Below, piece after piece: positions 9,419-17,990 of a DNA stretch of 64,000 nucleotides. The stretch lies in NCBI RefSeq assembly GCF_963665245.1, contig NZ_OY762267.1, positions 2,170,001 through 2,234,000 of the forward strand. Direction: 5' to 3'. A program made the position numbers and the translations under genes. This DNA is from an uncultured Paludibaculum sp. GTDB taxonomy: Bacteria; Acidobacteriota; Terriglobia; Bryobacterales; Bryobacteraceae. The first letter of the stretch is position 1. Each line of letters begins with the position of its first letter. The notes under the pieces were generated by a model. It searched no databases and was not told the DNA's origin. It saw only the letters and a program-made list of their open reading frames with translations.

Positions 9419-9447
9419 TTGACAACCCTTCCAGGCTCGGCTATAGT
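9419..9447 (+). promoter_or_regulatory. Strong sigma70-type promoter of rpsA
   Basis: TTGACA (9419-9424), exactly 17 bases, then TATAGT (9442-9447): 6/6 and 5/6 consensus matches with ideal spacing. The start is expected near 9454, giving a leader of roughly 190 bases before rpsA. Confidence 0.75.
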
Positions 9448-9453
9448 TCTGAA

Positions 9454-9647
9454 GTGTCGCACTTTCAACGGTTTGTGTGGAAGCCGAGGGGTGCGCGCGC
9501 ACCTGCGGCGAGTTCGATCCGGAAGATCCGCCAAAATCCGAGGGGCCAAAACGCCGAGTACGCGGCTGGACTCTTACATTGCGGCGCTCTTCTATTGAAC
9601 AGGATCGACACGAACCGTAGAATTGAGGCGTTTTTGGAGACTGGGGC
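9454..9647 (+). promoter_or_regulatory. Long leader of the rpsA mRNA
   Basis: About 190 untranslated bases precede rpsA. They contain a 14-base perfect palindrome (GGTGCGCGCGCACC, 9490-9503) and CGCCG/CGGCG arms (9551-9555 and 9581-9585) that could form further stems. S1 represses its own translation in other bacteria, so a regulatory leader is plausible, but no known motif is recognised. A short open frame starting at 9394 lies partly upstream of the promoter and is not counted as a gene. Confidence 0.35.
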
Positions 9648-11411
9648 ATGACCAGCAACCAGGACGACCGCCCGGCCGAGATGCCTGCCGGCGGCGAGGA
9701 AAGTTACGAGCAGCTGCTCGACGATTACAGCCATCTCGCTCCGCCCGCCGAGGGTGAGGTGCTGATGGGGCATGTCCTGCAGATTACCCCGCAGGGCGTG
9801 ATCGTCGACGTCGGCTTGAAGCAGGAGGGGTGCGTCCCCCTGGAGCAGGTTTCCACACCCGACGGCCAGATAGTGGTTCAGCCCGGCGACACCATTGAAG
9901 TCATGGTGGACCGCCGCCGCGAGATGGAGGGCTACATCGCCCTCTCGCACGAGCGGGCGAGCCGGATTCGGGCCTGGGACACACTGGAAAAGGCGTTCAG
10001 AGAAAGCCTCATGATGTCCGGCCGGGTGCTGGGCCGGGTGAAGGGCGGGCTGAGCGTAGACGTTGGTGTAGTGGCCTTTATGCCCAGCACGCAGGTGGAT
10101 GTGCGTCCCATGCACAACCTGGATGCGTTCATCGGCCAGGACATTGTCGTCAAGGTCGTGAAGCTGAACCGCCGGCGCAACAATGTGGTGGTTTCGCGCA
10201 AAGCGGCGATGGAAGACGAACTCACCGTCCGCAAGACTTCGCTGCTTGACCACATCCATGAAGGCGACCTCGTCACCGGGGTCGTGAAAAATCTCACGGA
10301 CTATGGCGCTTTTGTCGACCTGGGTGGGATTGATGGGCTGCTGCACGTCAGCGACATGTCACATGGCCGTGTGGCGCATCCATCCAGTGTCCTGCAGGTG
10401 GGCCAGGAGATCACCGTAAAGGTCCTGAAATTCGACAACGAGAAGGAACGCATCTCGCTCGGTCTGAAGCAGGTGCAGCCCGACCCGTGGGAGACCATTC
10501 ACGACCGCTACGCCGAAGGCATGAAGGTAGTCGGCCGAGTCGTGAGCGTCACGGACTACGGTTCGTTCGTAGAGTTGGAACCCGGCGTGGAAGGGTTGAT
10601 CCACATCTCCGAGATGACGTGGTCGAGGCGCATGAAGCACCCGTCCAAGGTTGTTCGCGTGGGCGACAACGTCGAAAGCGTCGTCCTGGAAGTGAAGCCC
10701 AAGGAACGCCGCATTTCGCTAGGCATCAAGCAACTCGAGCCGGATCCGTGGACGACTGTGGACACACGCTATGCGATTGGCAGCGTGGTGGAAGGGCGTG
10801 TCAGGAAGTTATCTGACTTCGGCGCGTTCATCGAGATTGAGGAAGGCATCGACGGGCTGGTTCACATCTCGGACTTGTCCTGGACGAAGCGCGTCCAGCA
10901 CCCCTCTGAGCTGCTGAAGAAGGGGCAGGTGGTGCAGGCCGTGATCCTGAACATCGATTCCGGGAACCGGCGCCTCTCATTGGGAATTAAGCAGTTGCAG
11001 CCAGATGCGTGGGAAACGTTCTTTCAATCTCACGTGGTTGGCGATATCGTGAAAGGTAAGCCTTCGCGCGCCGTCAACTTCGGAGTGTTCGTCGAACTGG
11101 CCCCGGGCGTGGAAGGACTTTGCCACAATACAGAGATTCCCCCCGAATTGCGGGAACAGAATCCGCCTCTGCCGTTGAACGAGGAACTCAGCTTCAAAGT
11201 CATCAAGATGAACGAGGCAGAGAAGCGGATTGGGTTGACTGTGGTCAGTCAGGAGGCGGAGCAGGAACGTCAGCGGCTGGAAGACTACCAACGGCAGGCG
11301 ACTGAGGCGACGCACCAGATTGAAGAGGCCCTCACTTCGGCGGAGCCGGAAGCTGAGGCTCCGGCAGAGTCGGAGCCGACGGCGGACGGCGGCGGCGAAC
11401 CACAGGAATAG
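9648..11411 (+). CDS. rpsA: Small ribosomal subunit protein bS1
   Basis: Ribosomal protein S1, which binds and unfolds mRNA on the 30S subunit. The 587 residues contain six S1 (OB-fold) repeats, recognisable by their openings: GEVLMGHVLQ, MMSGRVLGRVK, GDLVTGVVKNLTDYGAF, GMKVVGRVVSVTDYGSF, GSVVEGRVRKLSDFGAF and GDIVKGKPSRAVNFGVF. Repeats 3-5 are the best conserved RNA-binding type. An acidic Glu/Ala/Pro tail follows. The ATG start has GGAG eight bases upstream. An HU-like gene follows after 40 bases. Confidence 0.95.
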   Translation: MTSNQDDRPAEMPAGGEESYEQLLDDYSHLAPPAEGEVLMGHVLQITPQGVIVDVGLKQEGCVPLEQVSTPDGQIVVQPGDTIEVMVDRRREMEGYIALSHERASRIRAWDTLEKAFRESLMMSGRVLGRVKGGLSVDVGVVAFMPSTQVDVRPMHNLDAFIGQDIVVKVVKLNRRRNNVVVSRKAAMEDELTVRKTSLLDHIHEGDLVTGVVKNLTDYGAFVDLGGIDGLLHVSDMSHGRVAHPSSVLQVGQEITVKVLKFDNEKERISLGLKQVQPDPWETIHDRYAEGMKVVGRVVSVTDYGSFVELEPGVEGLIHISEMTWSRRMKHPSKVVRVGDNVESVVLEVKPKERRISLGIKQLEPDPWTTVDTRYAIGSVVEGRVRKLSDFGAFIEIEEGIDGLVHISDLSWTKRVQHPSELLKKGQVVQAVILNIDSGNRRLSLGIKQLQPDAWETFFQSHVVGDIVKGKPSRAVNFGVFVELAPGVEGLCHNTEIPPELREQNPPLPLNEELSFKVIKMNEAEKRIGLTVVSQEAEQERQRLEDYQRQATEATHQIEEALTSAEPEAEAPAESEPTADGGGEPQE

Positions 11412-11451
11412 GAGCGATTTGAGCGCGGGAAGAGGACAGGATCACTGACAC

Positions 11452-11769
11452 ATGACGAAAGCGGATCTCATTGAAGAAGTTTCCAGGGTGGTGGAATTCA
11501 CCCGCAAGGAATCAGAAGTAATTGTCGAAGCGATCTTCGACAGCGTTGTGAAGGCTCTGCGCGACGGCGACAAGATCGAGATCCGGGGATTTGGCAGTTT
11601 TCGTACGCGTCAACGCCAGTCGCGGGTCGGCCGCAATCCCAAAACCGGTGCTCGGGTGGATGTGCCGGCGAAGCGGATTCCCTACTTCAAGCCGAGCAAA
11701 GAGCTGAAGGACCTGGTCAATGACGAGGGCGCGGAAGCGCCAGCGTCCACGCCGGCGCCCGAACTCTAG
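11452..11769 (+). CDS. HU/IHF-family DNA-binding protein
   Basis: A 105-residue nucleoid protein of the HU/IHF family, which bends DNA as a dimer. It starts MTKADLIEEVS and carries the family signature GFGSFRTRQRQSRVGRNPKTG, followed by the DNA-inserting arm VDVPAKRIPYFKPSKELK. The Ala/Pro-rich C-terminal tail (about ten residues) is an addition to the ordinary 90-95-residue form. The IHF-like spacing and position after rpsA resemble ihfB (himD) in proteobacteria, but HU versus IHF cannot be decided. Only 12 bases separate it from the HIT gene. Confidence 0.93.
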   Translation: MTKADLIEEVSRVVEFTRKESEVIVEAIFDSVVKALRDGDKIEIRGFGSFRTRQRQSRVGRNPKTGARVDVPAKRIPYFKPSKELKDLVNDEGAEAPASTPAPEL

Positions 11770-11781
11770 TCCGGCGCGGCC

Positions 11782-12267
11782 ATGGATCGACTGTGGAGCC
11801 CCTGGCGATATCGGTACGTGAGCAAGGCCTCTCAATCCGATGCTTGCATCTTCTGTGCGAAGGTGAACGAGCAGCGTGATGAAGAGAATCTGATCCTTCA
11901 CCGGGGGCAACACAACTTTGTCCTGCTGAACCTGTACCCCTACACAACGGGCCACCTGATGGTCGTCCCCTATGCCCACATCGCCAGCCTGGAGGATCTG
12001 CCCGAAGAGACGTCGGCGGAACTGATGATCCTGACAAAGGAATCAGTGCGTCACTTGCGGGCGGTCTACCGGCCACAGGGGCTCAACGCGGGTATGAACC
12101 TGGGAGAATGCGCCGGTGCCGGCGTCGCCGGCCACCTACACATGCACGTTTTGCCGCGCTGGACGGGCGATGCGAACTTCATGACGACTATCGGGGAAAC
12201 CCGCATCATGCCGGAAGAGCTGCCCGAGACGTGGCGTAGACTATCGGCGGCGTTCCGGGGGGAATAG
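11782..12267 (+). CDS. HIT family hydrolase/nucleotidyltransferase
   Basis: A 161-residue histidine triad protein. It has the N-terminal MDRLWSPWRYRYV block typical of Ap4A-phosphorylase-like HIT proteins, a zinc-type CIFC pair (residues 25-28), the GHLMVVPYAHIASLEDL strand and the catalytic HLHMHVLPRW motif near residue 116. Such proteins cleave dinucleoside polyphosphates or nucleoside phosphoramidates. The gene follows the HU-like gene closely and precedes a DUF1848 gene, suggesting one transcript from the rpsA promoter. Confidence 0.9.
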   Translation: MDRLWSPWRYRYVSKASQSDACIFCAKVNEQRDEENLILHRGQHNFVLLNLYPYTTGHLMVVPYAHIASLEDLPEETSAELMILTKESVRHLRAVYRPQGLNAGMNLGECAGAGVAGHLHMHVLPRWTGDANFMTTIGETRIMPEELPETWRRLSAAFRGE

Positions 12268-12300
12268 ACTCGCAGACCCAAGGGCTAAGGTCCGCCGGGC

Positions 12301-13215
12301 ATGATCATCTCCGCCAGCTATCGCACAGACATCCCAGCCTTCTACAGCGACTGGCTGTTCCATCGGTTGGGAGCCGGGTACTGCCGGGTAAAGAATCCTT
12401 ATTCGGGCCGCCCCATCCGCGTCGACCTTCGCCGCCAAAGTGTGACCGGCTTTGTGTTCTGGACTCGAAACTTCGGGCCGTGCCTGGAAAGGCTGGCGGA
12501 GTTGCGCGCTTTCGGTCGACCCTACACCGTCCAGTTCACCATCACGAACTACCCCAGATCGCTGGAAGCGGCGGTGATCGACCCACGAAAAGCGGTGGAG
12601 CAGATCCGCCGCCTCAACTCCGAGGTTCATCCGAAGTGCCCGGTCTGGCGGTACGACCCGGTGGTGTTCACCGATGCCACCGACCTCGATTTCCACAGAA
12701 GGAACTTCGAGACACTCGCCGGCTCCCTGGAAGGAGCAGTGGACGAGGTAACCGTCAGCTTCGCGACTATCTACCGGAAAAGCGAGCGCAATCTAGACGC
12801 GGCAGCGGAGCGGCATGGGTTTTTTTGGTCCGATCCGGACCATTCCGTGAAGACCGCCCTGCTGGAAGAGTTCTCCGCCATGGCAGCCTCTCACGGGATG
12901 ACGTTGACGATCTGTACGCAGCCGCAGTTTTTGTCCAGCCATGTGGAGGAAGCGCGGTGCGTGGATGCCCGAAGACTGGGCGAGATCGCCGGCGAGCGGG
13001 TTGACGTGCCGCTGAAAGGCAACCGGCCGGGCTGCGCGTGCCATGAATCCAGAGACATTGGGGCCTATGACACCTGTCCTCATGGGTGCGTTTACTGCTA
13101 TGCGGTGCGCCGACGGGACATGGCGCTGGCCCGGTACAAAGCGCATGACCCGACGGCGGACGCACTGGTTCCGCTAGACCCCGAACAGCCCGCACTGCTG
13201 CCGCTGCTGGAGTAG
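12301..13215 (+). CDS. DUF1848 family protein with C-terminal cysteine motif
   Basis: A 304-residue DUF1848 protein of unknown activity. The family start MIISASYRTDIPAFYSDW, the VFWTRNFGP block, the CPVWRYDPVVFTD strand and a C-terminal cysteine cluster (GCACHES...DTCPHGCVYCYAV) are all present. The CPHGCVYCY arrangement looks like an iron-sulfur or metal site, reminiscent of radical SAM CxxxCxxC, but it lies at the C-terminus; chemistry is unproven. It ends eight bases from the convergent ppa gene. No Shine-Dalgarno is evident; it probably depends on transcription from upstream. Confidence 0.82.
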   Translation: MIISASYRTDIPAFYSDWLFHRLGAGYCRVKNPYSGRPIRVDLRRQSVTGFVFWTRNFGPCLERLAELRAFGRPYTVQFTITNYPRSLEAAVIDPRKAVEQIRRLNSEVHPKCPVWRYDPVVFTDATDLDFHRRNFETLAGSLEGAVDEVTVSFATIYRKSERNLDAAAERHGFFWSDPDHSVKTALLEEFSAMAASHGMTLTICTQPQFLSSHVEEARCVDARRLGEIAGERVDVPLKGNRPGCACHESRDIGAYDTCPHGCVYCYAVRRRDMALARYKAHDPTADALVPLDPEQPALLPLLE

Positions 13216-13223
13216 TTTACCGG

Positions 13224-13781
13224 CTAGATGCCTTCGGCAATCGGCTCAGGCGCCGTGTGGGCATCGAGATAGCGCTGGCGGGCCTCGACGATACAGCGGC
13301 GTGCCTCGCGCGGGCCGCCCCAGCCGTGAGTAGTCGCCACCCTTCCCTCTAACTCCTTGTAAATACTAAAGAAGTGCTCAAGCTCCCGGCGGACGTGCGG
13401 GAAGACTTGGTCCATTGTATGGATCTGATCGTAGCGTGGGTTCCTGGTTGGTACGGCGATGATCTTCTGGTCCTGTTCCTCGCGGTCGATCATATCCAGC
13501 ACGCCGACCGGCCGAACCTCGATCAAACAGCCGGTGAAACTGGGCTCGTTCACCAGCGTCAGGACGTCCAGGGGATCACCATCCTCGGCCAGGGTTCCGG
13601 GGATGAACCCGTAATCGCCGGGGTAGTGCATGGGGGAATAGAGGGTCCGGTCCAGGCGGAACAGCCCGAGAACGCCGTCATACTCCACCTTGTTGGCGGA
13701 GTTCTTCGGGATCTCGACGATCATTCGGACCAGTTCGGGCGTTTCCGGACCAGGATCGAGGTCGTAGAGCTTAGTTGACAC
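13224..13781 (-). CDS. ppa: Inorganic pyrophosphatase, family I
   Basis: Soluble Mg-dependent pyrophosphatase that removes PPi from biosynthetic reactions. The 185 residues are a normal length. Active-site blocks are VEIPKNSANKVEYD, the YPGDYGFIPGT strand and the acidic metal motif EDGDPLDVL, with DQIHTMDQVFPHV later. It starts with GTG at 13781, with no Shine-Dalgarno but with a -10-like hexamer seven bases upstream. It diverges from the dcw cluster, sharing a 208-base intergenic region. Confidence 0.95.
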   Translation of the reverse strand: MSTKLYDLDPGPETPELVRMIVEIPKNSANKVEYDGVLGLFRLDRTLYSPMHYPGDYGFIPGTLAEDGDPLDVLTLVNEPSFTGCLIEVRPVGVLDMIDREEQDQKIIAVPTRNPRYDQIHTMDQVFPHVRRELEHFFSIYKELEGRVATTHGWGGPREARRCIVEARQRYLDAHTAPEPIAEGI

Positions 13782-13788
13782 AAGAGTC

Positions 13789-13818
13789 AGACTAGCAAAT
13801 CGACGAGGCGGGCTCCAA
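13789..13818 (-). promoter_or_regulatory. Putative ppa promoter, leaderless geometry
   Basis: On the minus strand TTGGAG (13818-13813), an 18-base spacer and TAGTCT (13794-13789) form a weak-to-fair promoter. Only seven bases separate the -10 from the GTG start, so the transcript would begin at or next to the start codon. Confidence 0.4.
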
Positions 13819-13879
13819 CAGTACCACTCATCTATGGATGGGAGAGATCAAAGCTAGCCCCTAAAGCGAAGAAAAAGAG

Positions 13880-13904
13880 AAACTTCAAGTGCCACATGAA
13901 GTTT
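13880..13904. promoter_or_regulatory. 25-bp operator-like palindrome upstream of mraZ
   Basis: Arms AAACTTCA (13880-13887) and TGAAGTTT (13897-13904) flank an inner GTG-C-CAC, giving a palindrome centred on 13892 with 11 of 12 base pairs matched. It ends ten bases before the mraZ -35 hexamer, a position suited to a dimeric regulator, and could also influence the divergent ppa gene. It does not look like the direct TGGGN repeats bound by MraZ in E. coli. The binding protein is unknown. Confidence 0.5.
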
Positions 13905-13914
13905 GAAAAAGGGC

Positions 13915-13943
13915 TTGCACGCCATCCTACGAGGGGTTAGGAT
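13915..13943 (+). promoter_or_regulatory. Main promoter of the dcw cluster
   Basis: TTGCAC (13915-13920), a 17-base spacer and TAGGAT (13938-13943) lie directly ahead of mraZ, with a start expected near 13950. This placement rules out the upstream ATG at 13903 as the mraZ start, because that codon would precede the promoter. Confidence 0.55.
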
Positions 13944-13989
13944 ACGTCTATGGTCCAAATCGGACCAGAAAGGCCTACTCCGGACCGAA

Positions 13990-14463
13990 ATGGCTCAAGC
14001 CGAAGCAGTTTTGACACCGCGCAACCCTCGGGGCTTCGTCAATGCCCGAGTGGATGCCGCCGGGCGTCTGAAGCTGCCGGCGAAGTACCAGGAATTCCTT
14101 AAGGCCCTGTCGGATAGGAACTTGTTCGCCACGATGTACGAGGGCATGGCTCGAATCTACAGCAACGGCAGCTTTGAACGCAATCTTTCTCTGCTGGCGG
14201 ACCAGCCTGACCTGTACGAAACCATGGCGAAGTTCGGCGACATGTTTGGATCGGATGTGGATGTGGATCCTCAGGGACGGATTACGATCCCGCAGAACCT
14301 GAGGAAGTTGCTGGGCCTGGAGAATACGTCGGTGTACCTGAGATTTGACGACGACGTCATCTCGGTCTACTCCGAGGGACAGTACCAGGTAGAAGAGGCC
14401 CGGCTGCAGGCGAAGATCGCCGAGGCTTTGCAGGCGGCGAAGGCGAAAGGCTTCCGGTTGTGA
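13990..14463 (+). CDS. mraZ: MraZ-like transcriptional regulator
   Basis: A 157-residue MraZ, an AbrB-fold DNA-binding protein that usually controls its own dcw operon. It has two swapped-hairpin repeats: FVNARVDAAGRLKLPAKYQEFL (about residues 14-35) and VDVDPQGRITIPQNLRKLLGL (about 85-105), both carrying the D-x-GR-(L/I)-x-(L/I)-P core. The start is ATG 13990, downstream of the promoter at 13915-13943. It is the first gene of the cluster; rsmH follows after six bases. The sequence is more divergent than proteobacterial MraZ but context makes the call firm. Confidence 0.88.
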   Translation: MAQAEAVLTPRNPRGFVNARVDAAGRLKLPAKYQEFLKALSDRNLFATMYEGMARIYSNGSFERNLSLLADQPDLYETMAKFGDMFGSDVDVDPQGRITIPQNLRKLLGLENTSVYLRFDDDVISVYSEGQYQVEEARLQAKIAEALQAAKAKGFRL

Positions 14464-14469
14464 GACGGC

Positions 14470-15339
14470 ATGGGACATTATCCAGTCATGCTCGGCGAAT
14501 CGCTGCAGTTTCTGGCGATACGGCCGGAGGGAACCTATGCGGATCTCACATGCGGGTTGGGCGGGCATTCGGGGGCCATCGCGCGGCTGCTGACCACGGG
14601 CAGGCTGATTTCGCTGGATCGCGACGAGGAGTCGCTGGAGCTGGCGAAGAAGAATTGCGAAGACTGTCTGGACCGGATCACGTTCCGGCACAGCGCGTTC
14701 TCTCAACTGAGGGAGACACTGCGTTCGCTGGGCATCGAGACGGTGGACGGGATTCTGGCGGATCTTGGCGTAAGCCGCATGCAGCTGACCTCCCCGGACA
14801 GGGGCTTCACGTTCATGCAGGCGGCGCCTCTGGATATGCGGATGGACCGGCAGCAGGAGATCACGGCCGCCGATGTGCTGAACGGGTCGTCCGAACGAGA
14901 ACTAGCTCAGCTGTTCATGACGCTGGGCGAAGAAAGGAGGCATCCGGCAGAGAGAATTTCCAGAGCACTGGTCCGGGCGCGGCCGATTCGGGACACCGGC
15001 CAGTTGGCGGATATCGTTCAATCGGTCGTGCCGCGGTCCGGAAAGCTACATCCGGCCACGCGGGTGTTTCAGGCGCTCCGGATGGCGGTGAACGACGAAC
15101 CGGGTGAGTTGGACGCGATGTTGGAGCAGGCGCCGGCCTGCCTGGCGTCCGGTGGGCGTTGGGTGGTAATTGCCTTTCAATCGATTGATGACCGGAAGGT
15201 AAAGACTGTTTTTCGGGATCTTGGCCGACAGAGCCGGGCCCGAATCCTGACCAAGCACGTGGTCAGGCCGAGTGACGAAGAGACGAGAAAGAATCCAGCT
15301 TCGCGGAGCGCCGTGCTCCGGGCACTGGAAGCGATCTAG
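14470..15339 (+). CDS. rsmH: 16S rRNA m4C1402 methyltransferase RsmH
   Basis: RsmH (MraW) N4-methylates C1402 in the 16S rRNA P-site region using SAM. The 289 residues begin HYPVMLGESLQFL, carry the SAM motif YADLTCGLGGHSGAIARLL, then ILADLGVSRMQL, the RGFTFMQAAPLDMRMD block and the FQALRMAVNDEPGEL and VVIAFQSIDDRKVK segments. Length is slightly below the usual 310. Second in the dcw operon. Confidence 0.96.
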   Translation: MGHYPVMLGESLQFLAIRPEGTYADLTCGLGGHSGAIARLLTTGRLISLDRDEESLELAKKNCEDCLDRITFRHSAFSQLRETLRSLGIETVDGILADLGVSRMQLTSPDRGFTFMQAAPLDMRMDRQQEITAADVLNGSSERELAQLFMTLGEERRHPAERISRALVRARPIRDTGQLADIVQSVVPRSGKLHPATRVFQALRMAVNDEPGELDAMLEQAPACLASGGRWVVIAFQSIDDRKVKTVFRDLGRQSRARILTKHVVRPSDEETRKNPASRSAVLRALEAI

Positions 15340-15372
15340 GGTTTCTGGTTTAGGAGAGGGAGATTCAATTCC

Positions 15373-15846
15373 ATGACAAGCCTCGCGGCATTGTTTGATT
15401 GGCTGGCGGCGGGGAAAGCGATGAGCAGCGCCGCTGCCCGGAGGGGTAATTCCACTGATTTTCGGCTTCGTCAGCTGCCGAAAGAAGAGATCCACCTGTA
15501 TGTGAAGTCGATCGACAATTCGACTGTCGTGCGCCTTGTGGACAAGAAGGATTGGTTGGCGAGCGTCGGCATGGCGGGTGGCGTTCTTACCGCGAGCCTA
15601 CTGCTGATTGCGACGCTGTTGCCGGGGGGGTATACGCTGTTGGCCGGCCACCGGATGGAGCAGTTGAAGCACGATCGCGACCAGATGACGAACGAACTGC
15701 GCATTCTGCGCAGCAAGGAAGCTTCCCTGCTCAGCCCCACCCAATTGGAGCAATGGGGCGGACATGACTTCTCAACACCCACGGCCGCGTCCGTGATCTT
15801 CGCGCCGCCGTCGAAGGGCGCTGTTGCCTCCCTGGGCAGCCGCTAG
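15373..15846 (+). CDS. ftsL: FtsL-like division protein
   Basis: A 157-residue bitopic membrane protein between rsmH and ftsI, the canonical ftsL slot. It has about 70 cytoplasmic residues, a transmembrane helix near residues 77-95 (GVLTASLLLIATLLPGG), and a short coiled-coil-like stretch HRMEQLKHDRDQMTNELRIL. A periplasmic tail of about 40 residues follows. FtsL joins FtsB to activate FtsW-FtsI at the septum. Sequence similarity in this family is minimal, so the assignment rests on topology and position; the N-terminal part is longer than in E. coli. GGGAG lies eleven bases before the ATG. Confidence 0.75.
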   Translation: MTSLAALFDWLAAGKAMSSAAARRGNSTDFRLRQLPKEEIHLYVKSIDNSTVVRLVDKKDWLASVGMAGGVLTASLLLIATLLPGGYTLLAGHRMEQLKHDRDQMTNELRILRSKEASLLSPTQLEQWGGHDFSTPTAASVIFAPPSKGAVASLGSR

Positions 15847-15878
15847 GCAAGTACCCGAAACCGGCCGACGAGGCAGCT

Positions 15879-17990
15879 ATGGAGATTCCGGTAGGCGACA
15901 AAGCGTCCAAACGCGTCATCCTGGTTGGCCGCATTGTATTCATCTGGTCGATTGCGATCGCGGGACGCCTTGGCTACCTGCAGGTGTATAAGCACGACGA
16001 CTTCGTGAAGGCGGCCAGGGCGCAACACCAACACAAGATCAGGATCCCCGCGGATCGCGGCGAGATCCTCGACCGGCGGGGCATCCCACTGGCGATCAGT
16101 GTCCGGACGGAATCAGTAGTCGTGAATCCACAGCGCGTCGCCGACCCCCAGTTCTTCAGCGCCATCCTGGCGCCGGCACTGGACCTGGATTCCAAGGAAC
16201 TGGCCAGCAAAATCGCCGAATATCAAGACCGGGCCACCAGCAAAGGGCGTAGCCGGGGCTTCCTGATGATCAAGCGGCACCTGTCGGAAGAGGAAAAGTA
16301 CCGCCTGCAGCCGCTGAAGCGCACATTACCCATCGAGATCCTGCCAGACCACATGCGGGAATACCCCAATGGCCTCACGGGTGCCCACGTCATCGGCAGC
16401 CTGGATTCCGAAGGGAACGGGAACGCCGGCCTGGAACAGAAACTGAACACGGAAATGCAGGGCAAGCCCGGCAAGATGATGGTGTTGACCGGCTCGCGGC
16501 AGGACAGCTATGTGAGTTGGGTGAGTGAAGAGAGCGTGCAGGGCACGAACCTCACACTCTCCATCGACCGCGTCATCCAGCACGACGCGGAAGCATTCCT
16601 GGAACAGGGCGTGAAAGAGGGATCGGCGGCGAGTGGCACTGTCATCGTCATGGATCCGCAGACCGGCGAAGTGCTGGCGCTGGCCAACTATCCGACCTTC
16701 GACCCACGGCATGAGCAGCCAACGCCCGAAGAGGCGGAGGCGCGCCACAAGAATATCGCGGTGCAGATTCCCTGCGAACCGGGCAGCGTGATGAAGATGA
16801 TCACGGTGACCATGGGCATCGATTCCGGCCGGTTCACTCCACAGTCGCCGATCTTCTGCGAAAACGGTTCATTCGCGCGGCCCGGCCGGCGGGCGATCCA
16901 CGACCTGCACAGGATGGGTCAGATGGACGTCGCCGGCGTTCTGATCAAGAGTTCCAACATCGGGGTCGCCAAGATCTCGATTGCTTCCGGGCCCAAGACG
17001 CTCTACGACTACCTGAAGCGCTTTGGCATAGGCGACAGAACCGGCATCGAGTTGCCGGCCGAGTCGCGCGGCCTGCTGCGCCACCTGGAGCCCAGGGATG
17101 CCAAGGACAAGTGGATCTGGACACCATCCTCACATGAGTACATAGCATTCGGTCACGAAGTAGGCGCCACTGCGCTTCAGCTCGCGCGTGCGGTCTCAGT
17201 GATCGCCAACGGCGGCCTACTGGTGCATCCGCATCTCATCCTGAAGAAGACGCGGGCCACTGACGATGGCCGCGTGGAGAATGTGCCGCTAGACATCAAG
17301 CCACCGGTGCGGGTGATCCGGGCAGAGACTGCCTTTACAATCCGCCGCATCATGGAGAGTGTTGTGGAAGAGGGTACCGGCCGCCGAGCCGCGGTGCCAG
17401 GCTACTCTTCCGGCGGCAAGACCGGCTCCGCTGAGATCTTCGAGAACGGTGCATGGGAAAGGAACCGGCACAACTCGTCGTTCATCGGATTCGCGCCCGT
17501 CACCAACCCGAAGATCGTCGTGGTCGTGACATTGAACCGTACGCCCAAGCAGGGCGGCATCGCCGCTGCGCCTGTCTTCTCAAAGGTCTCGGAGACGGCA
17601 TTGCGCGTCCTGCAGGTCCCAAAGGACCGGCCTGAGTCCGATGTCCAGCCCAAACAGCCGACGCCGGCCGAGACGGATGAACTGCCGGAAAACAGGATGG
17701 CCAAGGCCGAGGCGTTGAAGAAAGAGAAAGAAGCGAAGGAAGAACTGGAGCGGCAGGCAAAGCTGGACGGCCAGGAGCCGGAGAAGACCCCGTATTCTCC
17801 CTTGCTGGTCGGGCCGCAAGTGCCCGATTTTCGGGGCATGCCGGTGGTCGCGGTCCTGAGAGTTTCGGCCACCAAGGGCCTGCCGGTGGAGATCGTGGGG
17901 CGAGGGAAGGCGCGGGTGCAGAAGCCCGCTCCAGGCTCCATTCTCGCTGCCGGAGAGCGAATTCAAGTGGAGTTTTCAGCGGCACAATGA
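15879..17990 (+). CDS. ftsI: Division-specific peptidoglycan transpeptidase (PBP3/SpoVD type)
   Basis: A class B penicillin-binding protein that cross-links septal peptidoglycan. The 703 residues have an N-terminal membrane anchor (about 12-32), a dimerisation domain beginning RGEILDRRGIPLA, and a transpeptidase with S303-V-M-K306, S358-S-N360 and K514-T-G516. A Glu/Lys-rich linker leads to one C-terminal PASTA domain (about 640-703). The PASTA domain is typical of SpoVD-like rather than E. coli FtsI enzymes. The stop overlaps murE as ATGA. Confidence 0.95.
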   Translation: MEIPVGDKASKRVILVGRIVFIWSIAIAGRLGYLQVYKHDDFVKAARAQHQHKIRIPADRGEILDRRGIPLAISVRTESVVVNPQRVADPQFFSAILAPALDLDSKELASKIAEYQDRATSKGRSRGFLMIKRHLSEEEKYRLQPLKRTLPIEILPDHMREYPNGLTGAHVIGSLDSEGNGNAGLEQKLNTEMQGKPGKMMVLTGSRQDSYVSWVSEESVQGTNLTLSIDRVIQHDAEAFLEQGVKEGSAASGTVIVMDPQTGEVLALANYPTFDPRHEQPTPEEAEARHKNIAVQIPCEPGSVMKMITVTMGIDSGRFTPQSPIFCENGSFARPGRRAIHDLHRMGQMDVAGVLIKSSNIGVAKISIASGPKTLYDYLKRFGIGDRTGIELPAESRGLLRHLEPRDAKDKWIWTPSSHEYIAFGHEVGATALQLARAVSVIANGGLLVHPHLILKKTRATDDGRVENVPLDIKPPVRVIRAETAFTIRRIMESVVEEGTGRRAAVPGYSSGGKTGSAEIFENGAWERNRHNSSFIGFAPVTNPKIVVVVTLNRTPKQGGIAAAPVFSKVSETALRVLQVPKDRPESDVQPKQPTPAETDELPENRMAKAEALKKEKEAKEELERQAKLDGQEPEKTPYSPLLVGPQVPDFRGMPVVAVLRVSATKGLPVEIVGRGKARVQKPAPGSILAAGERIQVEFSAAQ

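Noticed and set aside
9394..9651. An 85-codon frame ahead of rpsA
   Set aside because: It starts upstream of the rpsA -35 hexamer, has no binding site, and its product is basic and motif-free.
12815..12842. T7 next to a GGTCC/GGACC palindrome in the DUF1848 gene
   Set aside because: On the plus strand the T-run precedes the palindrome; on the minus strand it becomes an A-run after it. Neither is a terminator.
13903..13989. An N-terminal extension of mraZ
   Set aside because: Its ATG precedes the -35 hexamer and overlaps the palindrome; MraZ normally begins with the repeat near the later ATG.
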